From Burkholderiales bacterium (GTDB taxonomy: Bacteria; Pseudomonadota; Gammaproteobacteria; Burkholderiales; Usitatibacteraceae), in NCBI GenBank assembly GCA_026125445.1, contig JAHCLE010000023.1, positions 1-33,378 on the forward strand: a DNA stretch of 33,378 nucleotides, read 5' to 3'. The notes below the pieces were generated by a model. That model did not search any database. It was not told the DNA's origin and saw only the letters and a program-made list of their open reading frames with translations. The position numbers were made by a program, and so were the translations under genes. Shown in pieces: positions 25,436-32,147 of the stretch (position 1 is the first letter of the stretch; each line of letters opens with the position of its first letter).

Positions 25436-26440
25436 TCAGCCGACCTTCAGCACGATCTTGCCGATGTGCGCGCCGGACTCCATCAGCGCGTGCGCCTTCG
25501 CCGCGTCGTCCAGCGGGAAGGTGGCGTGGATGACGGGCCTGATCCGGCCGGACTCGATGAGCGGCCAGATGCGATTCTCGAGATCGCGCGCGATCTCCCC
25601 CTTGAACGCGACCGGCCGGGGACGAAGCGTGCCGCCGGTGATCGTGAGGCGCCGGCGCAGGATCGGGTCGAAGGGGACCTCGCCCTTCCAGCCCCCGAGG
25701 AGGGCCAGGATCACGATGCGCCCGTCGTCGGCGAGCGCGTCGATGTCGCGCTTCACGTAGTCGCCGGCCACCATGTCGAGGATCACGTCCACGCCCTTTC
25801 CGCCGGTGAGTCTCTTCACCTCGGCGGCGTAGTCCTGCGTCTTGTAGTTGATGGCGTGATCCGCCCCGAGATCGAGGCAGGCCCTGCACTTCTCGTCCGT
25901 GCCGGCGGTGACGAACACGGTGTGGCCGAGCGCCTTCGCCATCTGGATCGCGGTGACGCCGATGCCGCTGGAGCCGCCGTGGACGAGGAGCGTCTCGCCC
26001 TCGGCCAGGCGCCCCCTCCCCCACACCATGCTCCACACGGTGAAGAAGGTCTCGGGAAGCGAGGCGGCCTCGATCATCGTGAGGCCCTTCGGGATGCGCA
26101 CGCATTGCTCGGCGGGCACGTTGCAGTAGGTGGCGTAGCCGCCTCCGGCGAGAAGCGCGCACACCTCGTCGCCCACCTTCCACTTCGTCACCCCCTCGCC
26201 CAGGGCCACGATCTTCCCTGCCACCTCGAGGCCCGGGATGTCGGAGGCACCCGGCGGCACCGGGTAGCGGCCGCGGCGCTGCAGGCAGTCGGGTCGGTTC
26301 ACGCCCGCGGCGAGCACCTGGACGAGGACTTCGCCCCTGGCGGCGGCGGGGGTGGGCCTTTCGGCGGGCTTGAGCACGTCGGGCTCGCCGGGAGTGGTGA
26401 TCTCGATGGCCCGCATGGTGGGGGGAAGAATGGCGCTCAT
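25436..26440 (-). CDS. NAD(P)H quinone oxidoreductase, PIG3/TP53I3-like (MDR superfamily)
   Basis: A 334-aa protein. The N-terminal GroES-like domain contains AAGVNRPDCLQRRGRYPVPP and IPGLEVAGKI, both typical of the PIG3 group. The Rossmann fold is near 150 (VHGGSSGIGVTAIQMAKALG), and TGGKGVDVILDMVAG follows. The zinc ligands of classical alcohol dehydrogenases are absent, as expected for quinone oxidoreductases. The C terminus VIHATFPLDDAAKAHALMESG then HIGKIVLKVG is standard. It reduces quinones or enones using NADPH. It lies 42 nt downstream of the EamA gene on the same strand and may share its transcript. It is a different subfamily from the frameshifted oxidoreductase at 22431-23299. Confidence 0.93.
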   Translation of the reverse strand: MSAILPPTMRAIEITTPGEPDVLKPAERPTPAAARGEVLVQVLAAGVNRPDCLQRRGRYPVPPGASDIPGLEVAGKIVALGEGVTKWKVGDEVCALLAGGGYATYCNVPAEQCVRIPKGLTMIEAASLPETFFTVWSMVWGRGRLAEGETLLVHGGSSGIGVTAIQMAKALGHTVFVTAGTDEKCRACLDLGADHAINYKTQDYAAEVKRLTGGKGVDVILDMVAGDYVKRDIDALADDGRIVILALLGGWKGEVPFDPILRRRLTITGGTLRPRPVAFKGEIARDLENRIWPLIESGRIRPVIHATFPLDDAAKAHALMESGAHIGKIVLKVG

Positions 26441-26460
26441 GGTCGTGTCTTCGTGTCTCT

Positions 26461-26479
26461 TCCGGATCTCGAATCCGAA
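26461..26479 (-). terminator. Weak hairpin between the EamA and quinone oxidoreductase genes
   Basis: On the minus strand TTCGGAT-TCGAG-ATCCGGA can form a 7-bp stem (one G-U pair) just after the EamA stop. No U-run follows, so at most partial termination or 3'-end protection is expected. Confidence 0.25.
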
Positions 26480-26482
26480 ATT

Positions 26483-27343
26483 CTAGCGGAACCCGCTACC
26501 GGCCCTGCGTTTCGCCAGCACCACCAGCGCGATTCCTCCGAGGATCGCGGCGGAGCTCGCGACGAGCCGCAGCGTGATCGACTCGCCGAGCAGGAGGACC
26601 GCCGCCAAGGAGGTGATGACGGGCACGCTCAGCTGGATCGTGGCCGCCTTGGCCGACGTGAGCCCCGGGAGCGCGGCGTACCAGATGGCGTAGCCCATGC
26701 CGGAGGCGAGCGCGCCGGAGGCGATCGCGTAGAGCACGCCCGCGAGGTCGGCCGACGCGCCGCCCAGAGTGGCGAGGGAGAGGACGGCCGCGAACGGCAC
26801 AGCCCGCGCGAAATTGCCCGCGGTGGCGATCGTGGGGTCCCCGCCCCCGCGCCCCCGGAGCGAGTAGATTCCCCACGCGATGCCGGCCGCGAGCATGAGG
26901 GCCGCGCTCGCGGGCGGCGGCGCCGCGAGGCCCGGCGAAAGCAGGCTCACCAGCCCGCCGATCGCGAGGCACAGGCCGATCGCCTGCCCGGCGCCGAGGC
27001 GCTCGCCCTTCCACAGGCCCCAGCCGATCATCGTGACCTGCACCGAACAGAACAGGATCAGCGCGCCCACGGCCGCGGTCAGCTGCACGTAGGCGAACGA
27101 GAAGGCGGCCGCGTAGCCGAAGAGGGCCGCGGCCGAGCCCCAGCTGCCGGCGCCGGACATCGTGCGATCGCGCACCCTGGCCAGCAGCCACAGGGCGAGC
27201 GCGCCCGAGACGATACGGATCGCCGTGAAGCTGCCCGGGTCGATGGCGGTGTCGCGGAGCGCCACGCGGCACAGGAGCGAATTCGCCGCGAAGGCGCCCA
27301 TGGCGAGCACGACGAGAGAGACGAGGCGGCCGGTTCCCGCCAT
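26483..27343 (-). CDS. EamA/DMT-family membrane transporter
   Basis: A 286-aa protein with about ten hydrophobic helices in two internally repeated halves of five, the drug/metabolite transporter layout. Repeat 1 begins LVSLVVLAMGAFAANSLLCR and contains AYVQLTAAVGALILF. Repeat 2 begins SAALMLAAGIAWGIYSL and contains YAIWYAALPGLTSAKAAT and VLLLGESITLRLVASSAAI, where the LLGE motif is an EamA hallmark. It probably exports a metabolite or amino acid; direction and substrate are not visible. It lies between the UbiB-like gene (55 nt upstream) and the quinone oxidoreductase on the same strand. Confidence 0.9.
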   Translation of the reverse strand: MAGTGRLVSLVVLAMGAFAANSLLCRVALRDTAIDPGSFTAIRIVSGALALWLLARVRDRTMSGAGSWGSAAALFGYAAAFSFAYVQLTAAVGALILFCSVQVTMIGWGLWKGERLGAGQAIGLCLAIGGLVSLLSPGLAAPPPASAALMLAAGIAWGIYSLRGRGGGDPTIATAGNFARAVPFAAVLSLATLGGASADLAGVLYAIASGALASGMGYAIWYAALPGLTSAKAATIQLSVPVITSLAAVLLLGESITLRLVASSAAILGGIALVVLAKRRAGSGFR

Positions 27344-27398
27344 GTTGAGGAATCCTCGGTGGGGTGACGGCGGAGCCTACACCGATCGGGACGCGAGG

Positions 27399-28715
27399 TC
27401 AGCCCAAACACTCCATCACGAGCGAGCGCGCATCCACCCGCGCTCCGATCCGGGCCAGCAGCAGGAAATTCCCCACGAGCTTCCTGTGCAGGAAGATCGT
27501 CTCGGGCGGCGGCGCGCGCACCAGGCCCTGCCGGAAGGCGAGGTCGTAGCCCAGGTCGCGCACGCGCGCGGGAAGATCCGAGCCGGGAAAGTCGTAGCGG
27601 CCGCGGTGCCGCAGCGGCTCGCAGACGAGGAAGATCACGTCGGTGACGGCCGCCAGCCGCTCGGGGGAATCGCCCGGCGCGGCGTAGCCGATGCGCATCG
27701 CCACTTGTGCCACTTCCTCGCGGTCGCCCTCGACCACCGCGCGCGTGATGCGCCGGTAGTTCTCGACGAAGGCCGGGGCAAATCGCTTCGTCGCGCCGAA
27801 ATCCAGGAGCACGATCCGCCCGCTCTCCGGCTGCCACAGGTAATTGGCGAAGTTGGGATCGGTCTGCATGACCCGGAACTCGAAGAGCTCGCGGAATAGC
27901 AGGCGCTCGAGGAGCGCGCCGACGGCGTCGCGGGTGGCCTGCGGGGCCGCGGCGAGCGACTCCAGCGGCTCGCCCGCCATGTAGTCCATGGCCATGATGC
28001 GCGCGGTGGTGAGGTCCCAGTGCACGCGCGGAACCACGAGGCCCGGCTCGCGGGCGACGAGCTTCGCGTAGCGCTCGAGGAAGCGCCCCTCGGCCTCGTA
28101 GTCGGCCTCCTGCGCGAGCTGGCGCTTGGCCTCCTCCGCCATGCCGGTCACGTCGATGCCCAGCGGCAGCAGGTTGAAGAGGCGCAGCAGCACCGCGACG
28201 TTGTCCACGTCGCTCGCGATCGAGCGCGCGACGCCGGGATACTGGATCTTGAGCGCAAGGTCACGGCCGTTCGCGGCGGTGGCGCGGTGCACCTGCCCGA
28301 TCGAGGCGGCCGCCACGGGCTCCCAGTCGAAGTGCGCGAAGCGCTTTTCCCAGCCCCGGCCGTACTCGCGCCCCAGCACGCGGCGCACCTGCTCCGGCGG
28401 CATGGGGGAGGCCTGGGAGCGCAGCACGGCGAGCGCCTGGGCGAATTCCGGCGGCAGGACGTCCTCGCCCTGCAGCGAGACGAGCTGGCCGATCTTCATG
28501 GCCGCACCGCGGAGCCGGGCCAGCCGGGCGGCCAGGCGCCTGGCGTTGGGCGCGGAAAGGAGCGCGGTGCCGAACTCGGCCGCCTCCCCGCGCGCGAGGC
28601 GGCGAATGCCTTCCGCGGCGGCGCCTACGGCGAGTTCCCCGGCCGCCATTCCTATCCGCGCAAGGCGCTCGAGACGGGATTGCGGGATCGGGGCGGGCGG
28701 CGGCTTTCGCGGCAT
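27399..28715 (-). CDS. ABC1/UbiB-family atypical kinase, COQ8/ADCK3-like
   Basis: A protein of about 438 aa if started at the ATG at 28715; in-frame ATGs at 28733 and 28817 are possible and none has a good Shine-Dalgarno. The UbiB-specific KxGQ motif is KIGQLVSLQGEDVLPPE (74-90). The Ala-rich loop that replaces the P-loop is AAASIGQVH (135-143), with lysine in ALKIQYPG (154-161). The segment ELFEFRVMQTDPNFANYL supplies the catalytic region, and LLDFGATKRF the DFG metal site. Sequence from ELFEF through PPPETIFLHRKLVGNF looks closer to mitochondrial COQ8/ADCK3 than to E. coli UbiB. No UbiB-type C-terminal membrane helices are visible. Likely supports quinone (ubiquinone) biosynthesis as an ATPase-like factor. 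Confidence 0.9.
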   Translation of the reverse strand: MPRKPPPAPIPQSRLERLARIGMAAGELAVGAAAEGIRRLARGEAAEFGTALLSAPNARRLAARLARLRGAAMKIGQLVSLQGEDVLPPEFAQALAVLRSQASPMPPEQVRRVLGREYGRGWEKRFAHFDWEPVAAASIGQVHRATAANGRDLALKIQYPGVARSIASDVDNVAVLLRLFNLLPLGIDVTGMAEEAKRQLAQEADYEAEGRFLERYAKLVAREPGLVVPRVHWDLTTARIMAMDYMAGEPLESLAAAPQATRDAVGALLERLLFRELFEFRVMQTDPNFANYLWQPESGRIVLLDFGATKRFAPAFVENYRRITRAVVEGDREEVAQVAMRIGYAAPGDSPERLAAVTDVIFLVCEPLRHRGRYDFPGSDLPARVRDLGYDLAFRQGLVRAPPPETIFLHRKLVGNFLLLARIGARVDARSLVMECLG

Positions 28716-28781
28716 GGGATCAGGTTCGCCCATCGCCGGCGGCGGGACAAGGCCCCCGGGCCGGGAGCGGTGCCGGCACCC

Positions 28782-28809
28782 TTGACGCCATTTTAATTGG
28801 ATGTATAAT
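28782..28809 (+). promoter_or_regulatory. Strong sigma70 promoter of the TetR gene
   Basis: TTGACG (28782-28787), a 16-nt spacer and a perfect TATAAT (28804-28809). The predicted start is near 28816, leaving an 18-nt leader with AAAAGGAG before the ATG at 28834. This AT-rich patch stands out from its GC-rich surroundings. Confidence 0.75.
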
Positions 28810-28818
28810 CCATCCAAT
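28796..28818. promoter_or_regulatory. Dyad operator over the -10 box, probable TetR binding site
   Basis: ATTGGATG-N7-CATCCAAT is a perfect 8-bp inverted repeat whose 7-nt centre contains the -10 box. A second, overlapping dyad TGGAT-N5-ATCCA (28798-28812) shares the left arm. A regulator bound here would block RNA polymerase, which suggests autorepression, and it may also affect the divergent UbiB-like gene. Confidence 0.6.
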
Positions 28819-28833
28819 CAAAAGGAGCCGCCC

Positions 28834-29448
28834 ATGCCCCGAAGGACCTACACGAAGCTGCGCCGTGCCGCCCTCGAGGAGGAGACCCGCGAGCGCATCG
28901 TGCGCGCGACCGTCGCCCTGCACGCCAGGCACGGCGGGCTGGGCACCTCCTACGCGATGATCGCGAAGCAGGCCGGGGTTTCGCCGCAGACGGTCTACAA
29001 CCACTTTCCCGACCTCGCCGCCCTCTTCGGCGCCTGCACGGGACACGTGGAGGACGGAGCGCCGCCACTGGGCCCGGAAACCCTGCGCCGGGGGCGGACT
29101 CCCGCCGCCCGGCTGCGCCTGCTCGCCGCGGCGGCCTACGCCCGCCACGAGCACCTCGCCCCCTGGATGCGCCTGGGTTGGTACGAGGCCGCCCTCATCC
29201 CGGAGCTGGGCGCCATCGCCGCCCGAGGCGAGGCGGCCCTGCGCCAGCTCATCGCCGCCGCGGTCGCCCCGGAGCGCGAGCCCACCGACGCCTTCGTCGA
29301 TGCCGCCTTCGTGCTGCTGGACTACCCGGCCTGGAAGGCGCTCACCCGCGATCGCCCGACGGCCGAGGCCGCCCGGATCGCCGCCGACAGCCTCTCCGAC
29401 CTCCTCCCGCGCCTCACCCGAGCCCGTTCACGAAAGGCCAAGCCATGA
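28834..29448 (+). CDS. TetR-family transcriptional regulator
   Basis: A 204-aa regulator. I start at ATG 28834 (AGGAG about 7 nt upstream); the earlier ATG at 28801 lies before the predicted transcription start. The N-terminal helix-turn-helix is about residues 20-58: RERIVRATVALHARHGGLGT then MIAKQAGVSPQTVYNHFPDL, with the typical TetR recognition helix. The C-terminal ligand domain is helical, Ala/Arg-rich and not assignable to a ligand. It is coupled to the downstream metallo-hydrolase gene by an ATGA overlap, so that protein is the best candidate for its regulated function. The promoter dyad suggests autorepression. Confidence 0.92.
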   Translation: MPRRTYTKLRRAALEEETRERIVRATVALHARHGGLGTSYAMIAKQAGVSPQTVYNHFPDLAALFGACTGHVEDGAPPLGPETLRRGRTPAARLRLLAAAAYARHEHLAPWMRLGWYEAALIPELGAIAARGEAALRQLIAAAVAPEREPTDAFVDAAFVLLDYPAWKALTRDRPTAEAARIAADSLSDLLPRLTRARSRKAKP

Positions 29449-30176
29449 ACCCCACCGCATCCGCATCCCCCACCCGCGTCGACGAGATCGCCGACGGCAT
29501 CTTCCGCATCAGCACGCCCGTCCCGCCGAGCGTCGTGCCGGGCGGCTTCACCTTCAACCAGTACCTCGTCCGCGACGACTCCCCCCTGCTCTTCCACACC
29601 GGGCCGCGCATGCTCTTCGGCGCCGTGAGCGAGGCGATCGGGCGCGTGATCCCGCTCGAGTCGCTGCGCTACGTTTCTTTCTCGCACGTGGAGGCCGACG
29701 AGTGCGGCTCGCTCAACCAGTTCCTCGCCGCCGCGCCGCACGCGCAGCCGCTCTGCGGGCAGGTGGCCGCCATGGTCTCCATCGGCGACCTCGCCGACCG
29801 GCCGCCCCGCGTGCTCGCCGACATGGAGCGGCTTTCCCTGGGCGCCCACGAGGTGCAGTGGATCGACACGCCCCACCTGCCGCACGGATGGGAATGCGGA
29901 TTCCTCGTCGAAACCACGACGCGCACCCTGCTCTGCGGCGACCTCTTCACCCAGTTCGGGGAGGACCACCCGGCCCTCACCGAGGACGACATCCTCGAGC
30001 CCAGCGAAGCCGCGCGCCTGTCCACCATGGACTACTACGCCCACGCGCCCGACACGGGCCGCCTGCTCGAGCGCCTCGCCGCCACGGCGCCCACCACGCT
30101 CGCCTGCATGCACGGCCCGGCCTGGCGGGGCGATGGGGCCGCGATGCTGCGCCGGCTCGCCGCCCGCGTCGGGTAG
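29445..30176 (+). CDS. Metallo-beta-lactamase-fold protein with flavodiiron (ODP)-like metal ligands
   Basis: A 243-aa protein translationally coupled to tetR (ATGA) with GAAAGG upstream. The first metal motif reads SHVEADE, giving His81, Glu83 and Asp85. This is the H-x-E-x-D pattern of the oxygen-reducing diiron domain of flavodiiron proteins rather than the H-x-H-x-DH of hydrolases. Further ligand candidates are His147 (LPHGWE), Asp166 (LLCGDLF) and His223 (CMHGP). NQYLVRDDSPLLFHTGP near 38-54 fits the beta-lactamase fold start. There is no flavodoxin or rubredoxin domain, so any electron donor must be separate. It may bind diiron and reduce or sense O2, NO or peroxide, or be a hydrolase with altered metal use. 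Confidence 0.85.
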   Translation: MNPTASASPTRVDEIADGIFRISTPVPPSVVPGGFTFNQYLVRDDSPLLFHTGPRMLFGAVSEAIGRVIPLESLRYVSFSHVEADECGSLNQFLAAAPHAQPLCGQVAAMVSIGDLADRPPRVLADMERLSLGAHEVQWIDTPHLPHGWECGFLVETTTRTLLCGDLFTQFGEDHPALTEDDILEPSEAARLSTMDYYAHAPDTGRLLERLAATAPTTLACMHGPAWRGDGAAMLRRLAARVG

Positions 30177-30250
30177 GCGCCCGAATCCGCGGCATACCTG
30201 CGCCAGGACAACATCCCTCCGCCTGGATCGCGCTAGCGTGGTCGCAGGAC

Positions 30251-30264
30251 CCGCCTGCAGGCGG
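30251..30264. promoter_or_regulatory. Palindrome overlapping the ribosome-binding site of the Mth938-like gene
   Basis: CCGCCTGCAGGCGG is a perfect 14-bp palindrome. In RNA it can form a CCGCC/GGCGG stem with a TGCA loop whose 3' arm covers the first GG of the GGAGG Shine-Dalgarno (30263-30267). It could damp translation or be chance in GC-rich DNA. Confidence 0.3.
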
Positions 30265-30272
30265 AGGCGACC

Positions 30273-30620
30273 GTGCGCATCGAGGCATTCTCCTTCGGCT
30301 CCATCCGCATCGACGGCATCACCTACGGGAAGGACGTCGTGATCGAGCGCGGCAAGGTCCGCAAGCGCGACAAGAAGCCCTCCAAGGCGTACCGCGAGCG
30401 GTTCGGGCACACGCCCCTGTCGGTCGAGGAGGACATCCCGTGGAAGTGCAAGCGGCTCGTCATCGGAACGGGCGGCGGGGCGCTGCCCGTGATGGAGGCG
30501 GTGAAGGACGAGGCGGCGAGGCGCAAGGTGAAGCTCCTCGTCCTGCCCACCGCGCAGGCGATCGTGGCGCTGCAGGAGCATCCCGAGGACACCAACGCGA
30601 TCCTGCACCTGACCTGCTGA
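30273..30620 (+). CDS. Mth938-like (NDUFAF3/DUF498-related) domain protein
   Basis: A 115-aa protein starting at GTG 30273 with GGAGG 5 nt upstream. It matches the Mth938 family pattern: FSFGSIRIDGITYGKDVVI at the N terminus, RLVIGTGGGALPVMEAV around 61-77, then VKLLVLPTAQAIVAL and AILHLTC at the end. The family includes the mitochondrial complex I assembly factor NDUFAF3 and small bacterial proteins of unsettled role. No catalytic residues are evident. It lies 17 nt upstream of a DUF504 gene and is probably cotranscribed with it. Confidence 0.85.
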   Translation: MRIEAFSFGSIRIDGITYGKDVVIERGKVRKRDKKPSKAYRERFGHTPLSVEEDIPWKCKRLVIGTGGGALPVMEAVKDEAARRKVKLLVLPTAQAIVALQEHPEDTNAILHLTC

Positions 30621-30637
30621 CCGGGCCGAGGACGGCG

Positions 30638-30904
30638 GTGATCCCCATCCACGAGCTCCTCGCGCGCATCCGCTGGGATCCCGGGTTCGGCCGCGGGCAG
30701 TGGGAGATCGCCTACGTCGACCACGCGCGGCCGGAGCTGGTGCGCGTGCCGCTCGCGGACGTGCGCATGCCGCCGGACGAGCACTTCATGTTCGAGCTCG
30801 TGGACGAGGAAGGCGTGGCACGGAGCATTCCCTTCCACCGCATCCGCGAGGTCCGGCGCGACGGGGCACTGGTGTGGTCGCGGCCGCCGCGCGCCCCGGC
30901 CTGA
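30638..30904 (+). CDS. DUF504 (MJ1165-like) small protein
   Basis: An 88-aa protein starting at GTG 30638 with GAGG about 8 nt upstream; it was missed by simple ATG-based calling because the same frame is open far upstream. Family marks are IPIHELLARIRWDPGFGRGQ, then a YVDHARPELVRVPLADV strand pair, PPDEHFMFELVDEEGV and IPFHRIREVRRDGALVW. These cover the whole DUF504 domain. The family is common in archaea and scattered in bacteria, with RNA-repair links proposed but not proven. It pairs with the Mth938-like gene upstream. Confidence 0.85.
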   Translation: MIPIHELLARIRWDPGFGRGQWEIAYVDHARPELVRVPLADVRMPPDEHFMFELVDEEGVARSIPFHRIREVRRDGALVWSRPPRAPA

Positions 30905-30909
30905 CGTTT

Positions 30910-32106
30910 ATGATGGCGGCGGACTCGATCTCACTTCCCATGTCCCCGCCCGCCTCCCCCAGCAGGACCATCGTCCTGCTTTCGCTCGCCGCCTTCGCGA
31001 GCGCGTCCTCGATGCGGGTGATGGATGCGCTCCTCCTGCGCCTCGCCGGCGACTACGGCGTCGGCCTCGCCTCGGCCTCGAACACGGTCACGGTGTTCGC
31101 CGTCGTGTACGGCCTGATGCAGCTCGTGATGGGTCCGCTCGGAGACAAGCACGGGAAGCTTCGCGTCATCGCAACCGCCTGCGGAGCGTCGGCCGTGGCG
31201 ACCCTCGCCTGCGCGCTGGCGCCCTCCTTCGCGAGCCTCCTCGTCGCGCGCGCCGCAGCCGGGGCGAGCTGCGCGTGCATCATCCCGCTCTCGATGGCCT
31301 GGGTCGGCGACGTGACCCCGTACGAGACGCGCCAGGGCGTGCTCGCGCGCTTCCTCCTGGGGCAGATCATCGGGCTCTCCGTGGGCGCGGTCCTCGGAGG
31401 CTTCGCCGCGGCGAGCGGCTGGTGGCAGTGGCCTTTCGTCGCGCTGGCGGCGTGGTTCCTCGTCGTGGGCGCGGTCCTCGGTCGAGCGGCATGGCGGCAG
31501 CCGTCGGGTGCGCATGAGGTGGGCGGCCACTTGCTGGCGAACCTGCTCGAGGTGCTGCGAACGCCGGGCGTGCCGCGCGTGGTGACCACCGTCTTCCTGG
31601 AGGGGGTCGTGCTGCTGGGCGCGCTCGCGTTCGTGGCCACGCACCTCAACCAGGTCAGGGGCGCCCCCATGCCGGTGGCGGGCGCGATGTTCTTCGCGGT
31701 CAGCGCGGGGGGCGTCGTCTTCGCGATCTTCGCGCGCCGCTTCGTCCCGGTGCTGGGCGAGGCGCGACTGTCGGCATGGGGAACCGTCGTAATCGCGCTG
31801 TCGGTGCTGGGCATCGCGTGGATCCCGTGGCTGGGTGCCGCGCCGCTCACCTGCTTCGGCGCGGGGCTCGGCTTCTACATGCTGCACAACACGCTGCAGG
31901 TCAACGCCACGCAGATGGCGCCCACGCGGCGGGGAGCGGCCGTGGCGCTCTTCGCCTCCCTCTTCTTCCTCGGGCAATCCGTGGGCGTGGCCCTGGCGGG
32001 CCGGCTCGCGGAGGCGATCGGCACCGGGTGGACGCTCACCGCCTCGGCGCTCGCGATCGTGCCGGTGGGACTCGGCTTCGCGCTCTCGGCAGCGAAGCGG
32101 ACTTGA
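30910..32106 (+). CDS. Major facilitator superfamily transporter
   Basis: A 398-aa inner-membrane protein with about twelve hydrophobic helices. The MFS loop 2-3 motif appears as GPLGDKHGKLRV near residue 78. Helix 4 contains ARAAAGASCACIIPLSMAWVGD, and a central cytoplasmic loop lies near residue 200. The start is uncertain: ATG at 30910 or 30913, or ATG at 30940 (MSPPASPS), none with a good Shine-Dalgarno. Helix 1 starts about residue 18 from the first ATG. The gene begins 5 nt after the DUF504 stop. It resembles drug/sugar efflux MFS proteins; substrate is not predictable. Confidence 0.9.
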   Translation: MMAADSISLPMSPPASPSRTIVLLSLAAFASASSMRVMDALLLRLAGDYGVGLASASNTVTVFAVVYGLMQLVMGPLGDKHGKLRVIATACGASAVATLACALAPSFASLLVARAAAGASCACIIPLSMAWVGDVTPYETRQGVLARFLLGQIIGLSVGAVLGGFAAASGWWQWPFVALAAWFLVVGAVLGRAAWRQPSGAHEVGGHLLANLLEVLRTPGVPRVVTTVFLEGVVLLGALAFVATHLNQVRGAPMPVAGAMFFAVSAGGVVFAIFARRFVPVLGEARLSAWGTVVIALSVLGIAWIPWLGAAPLTCFGAGLGFYMLHNTLQVNATQMAPTRRGAAVALFASLFFLGQSVGVALAGRLAEAIGTGWTLTASALAIVPVGLGFALSAAKRT

Positions 32107-32147
32107 CGGGCTAGAATGTCGGCCCCGTCGCCCCCACCTGGGACCGC

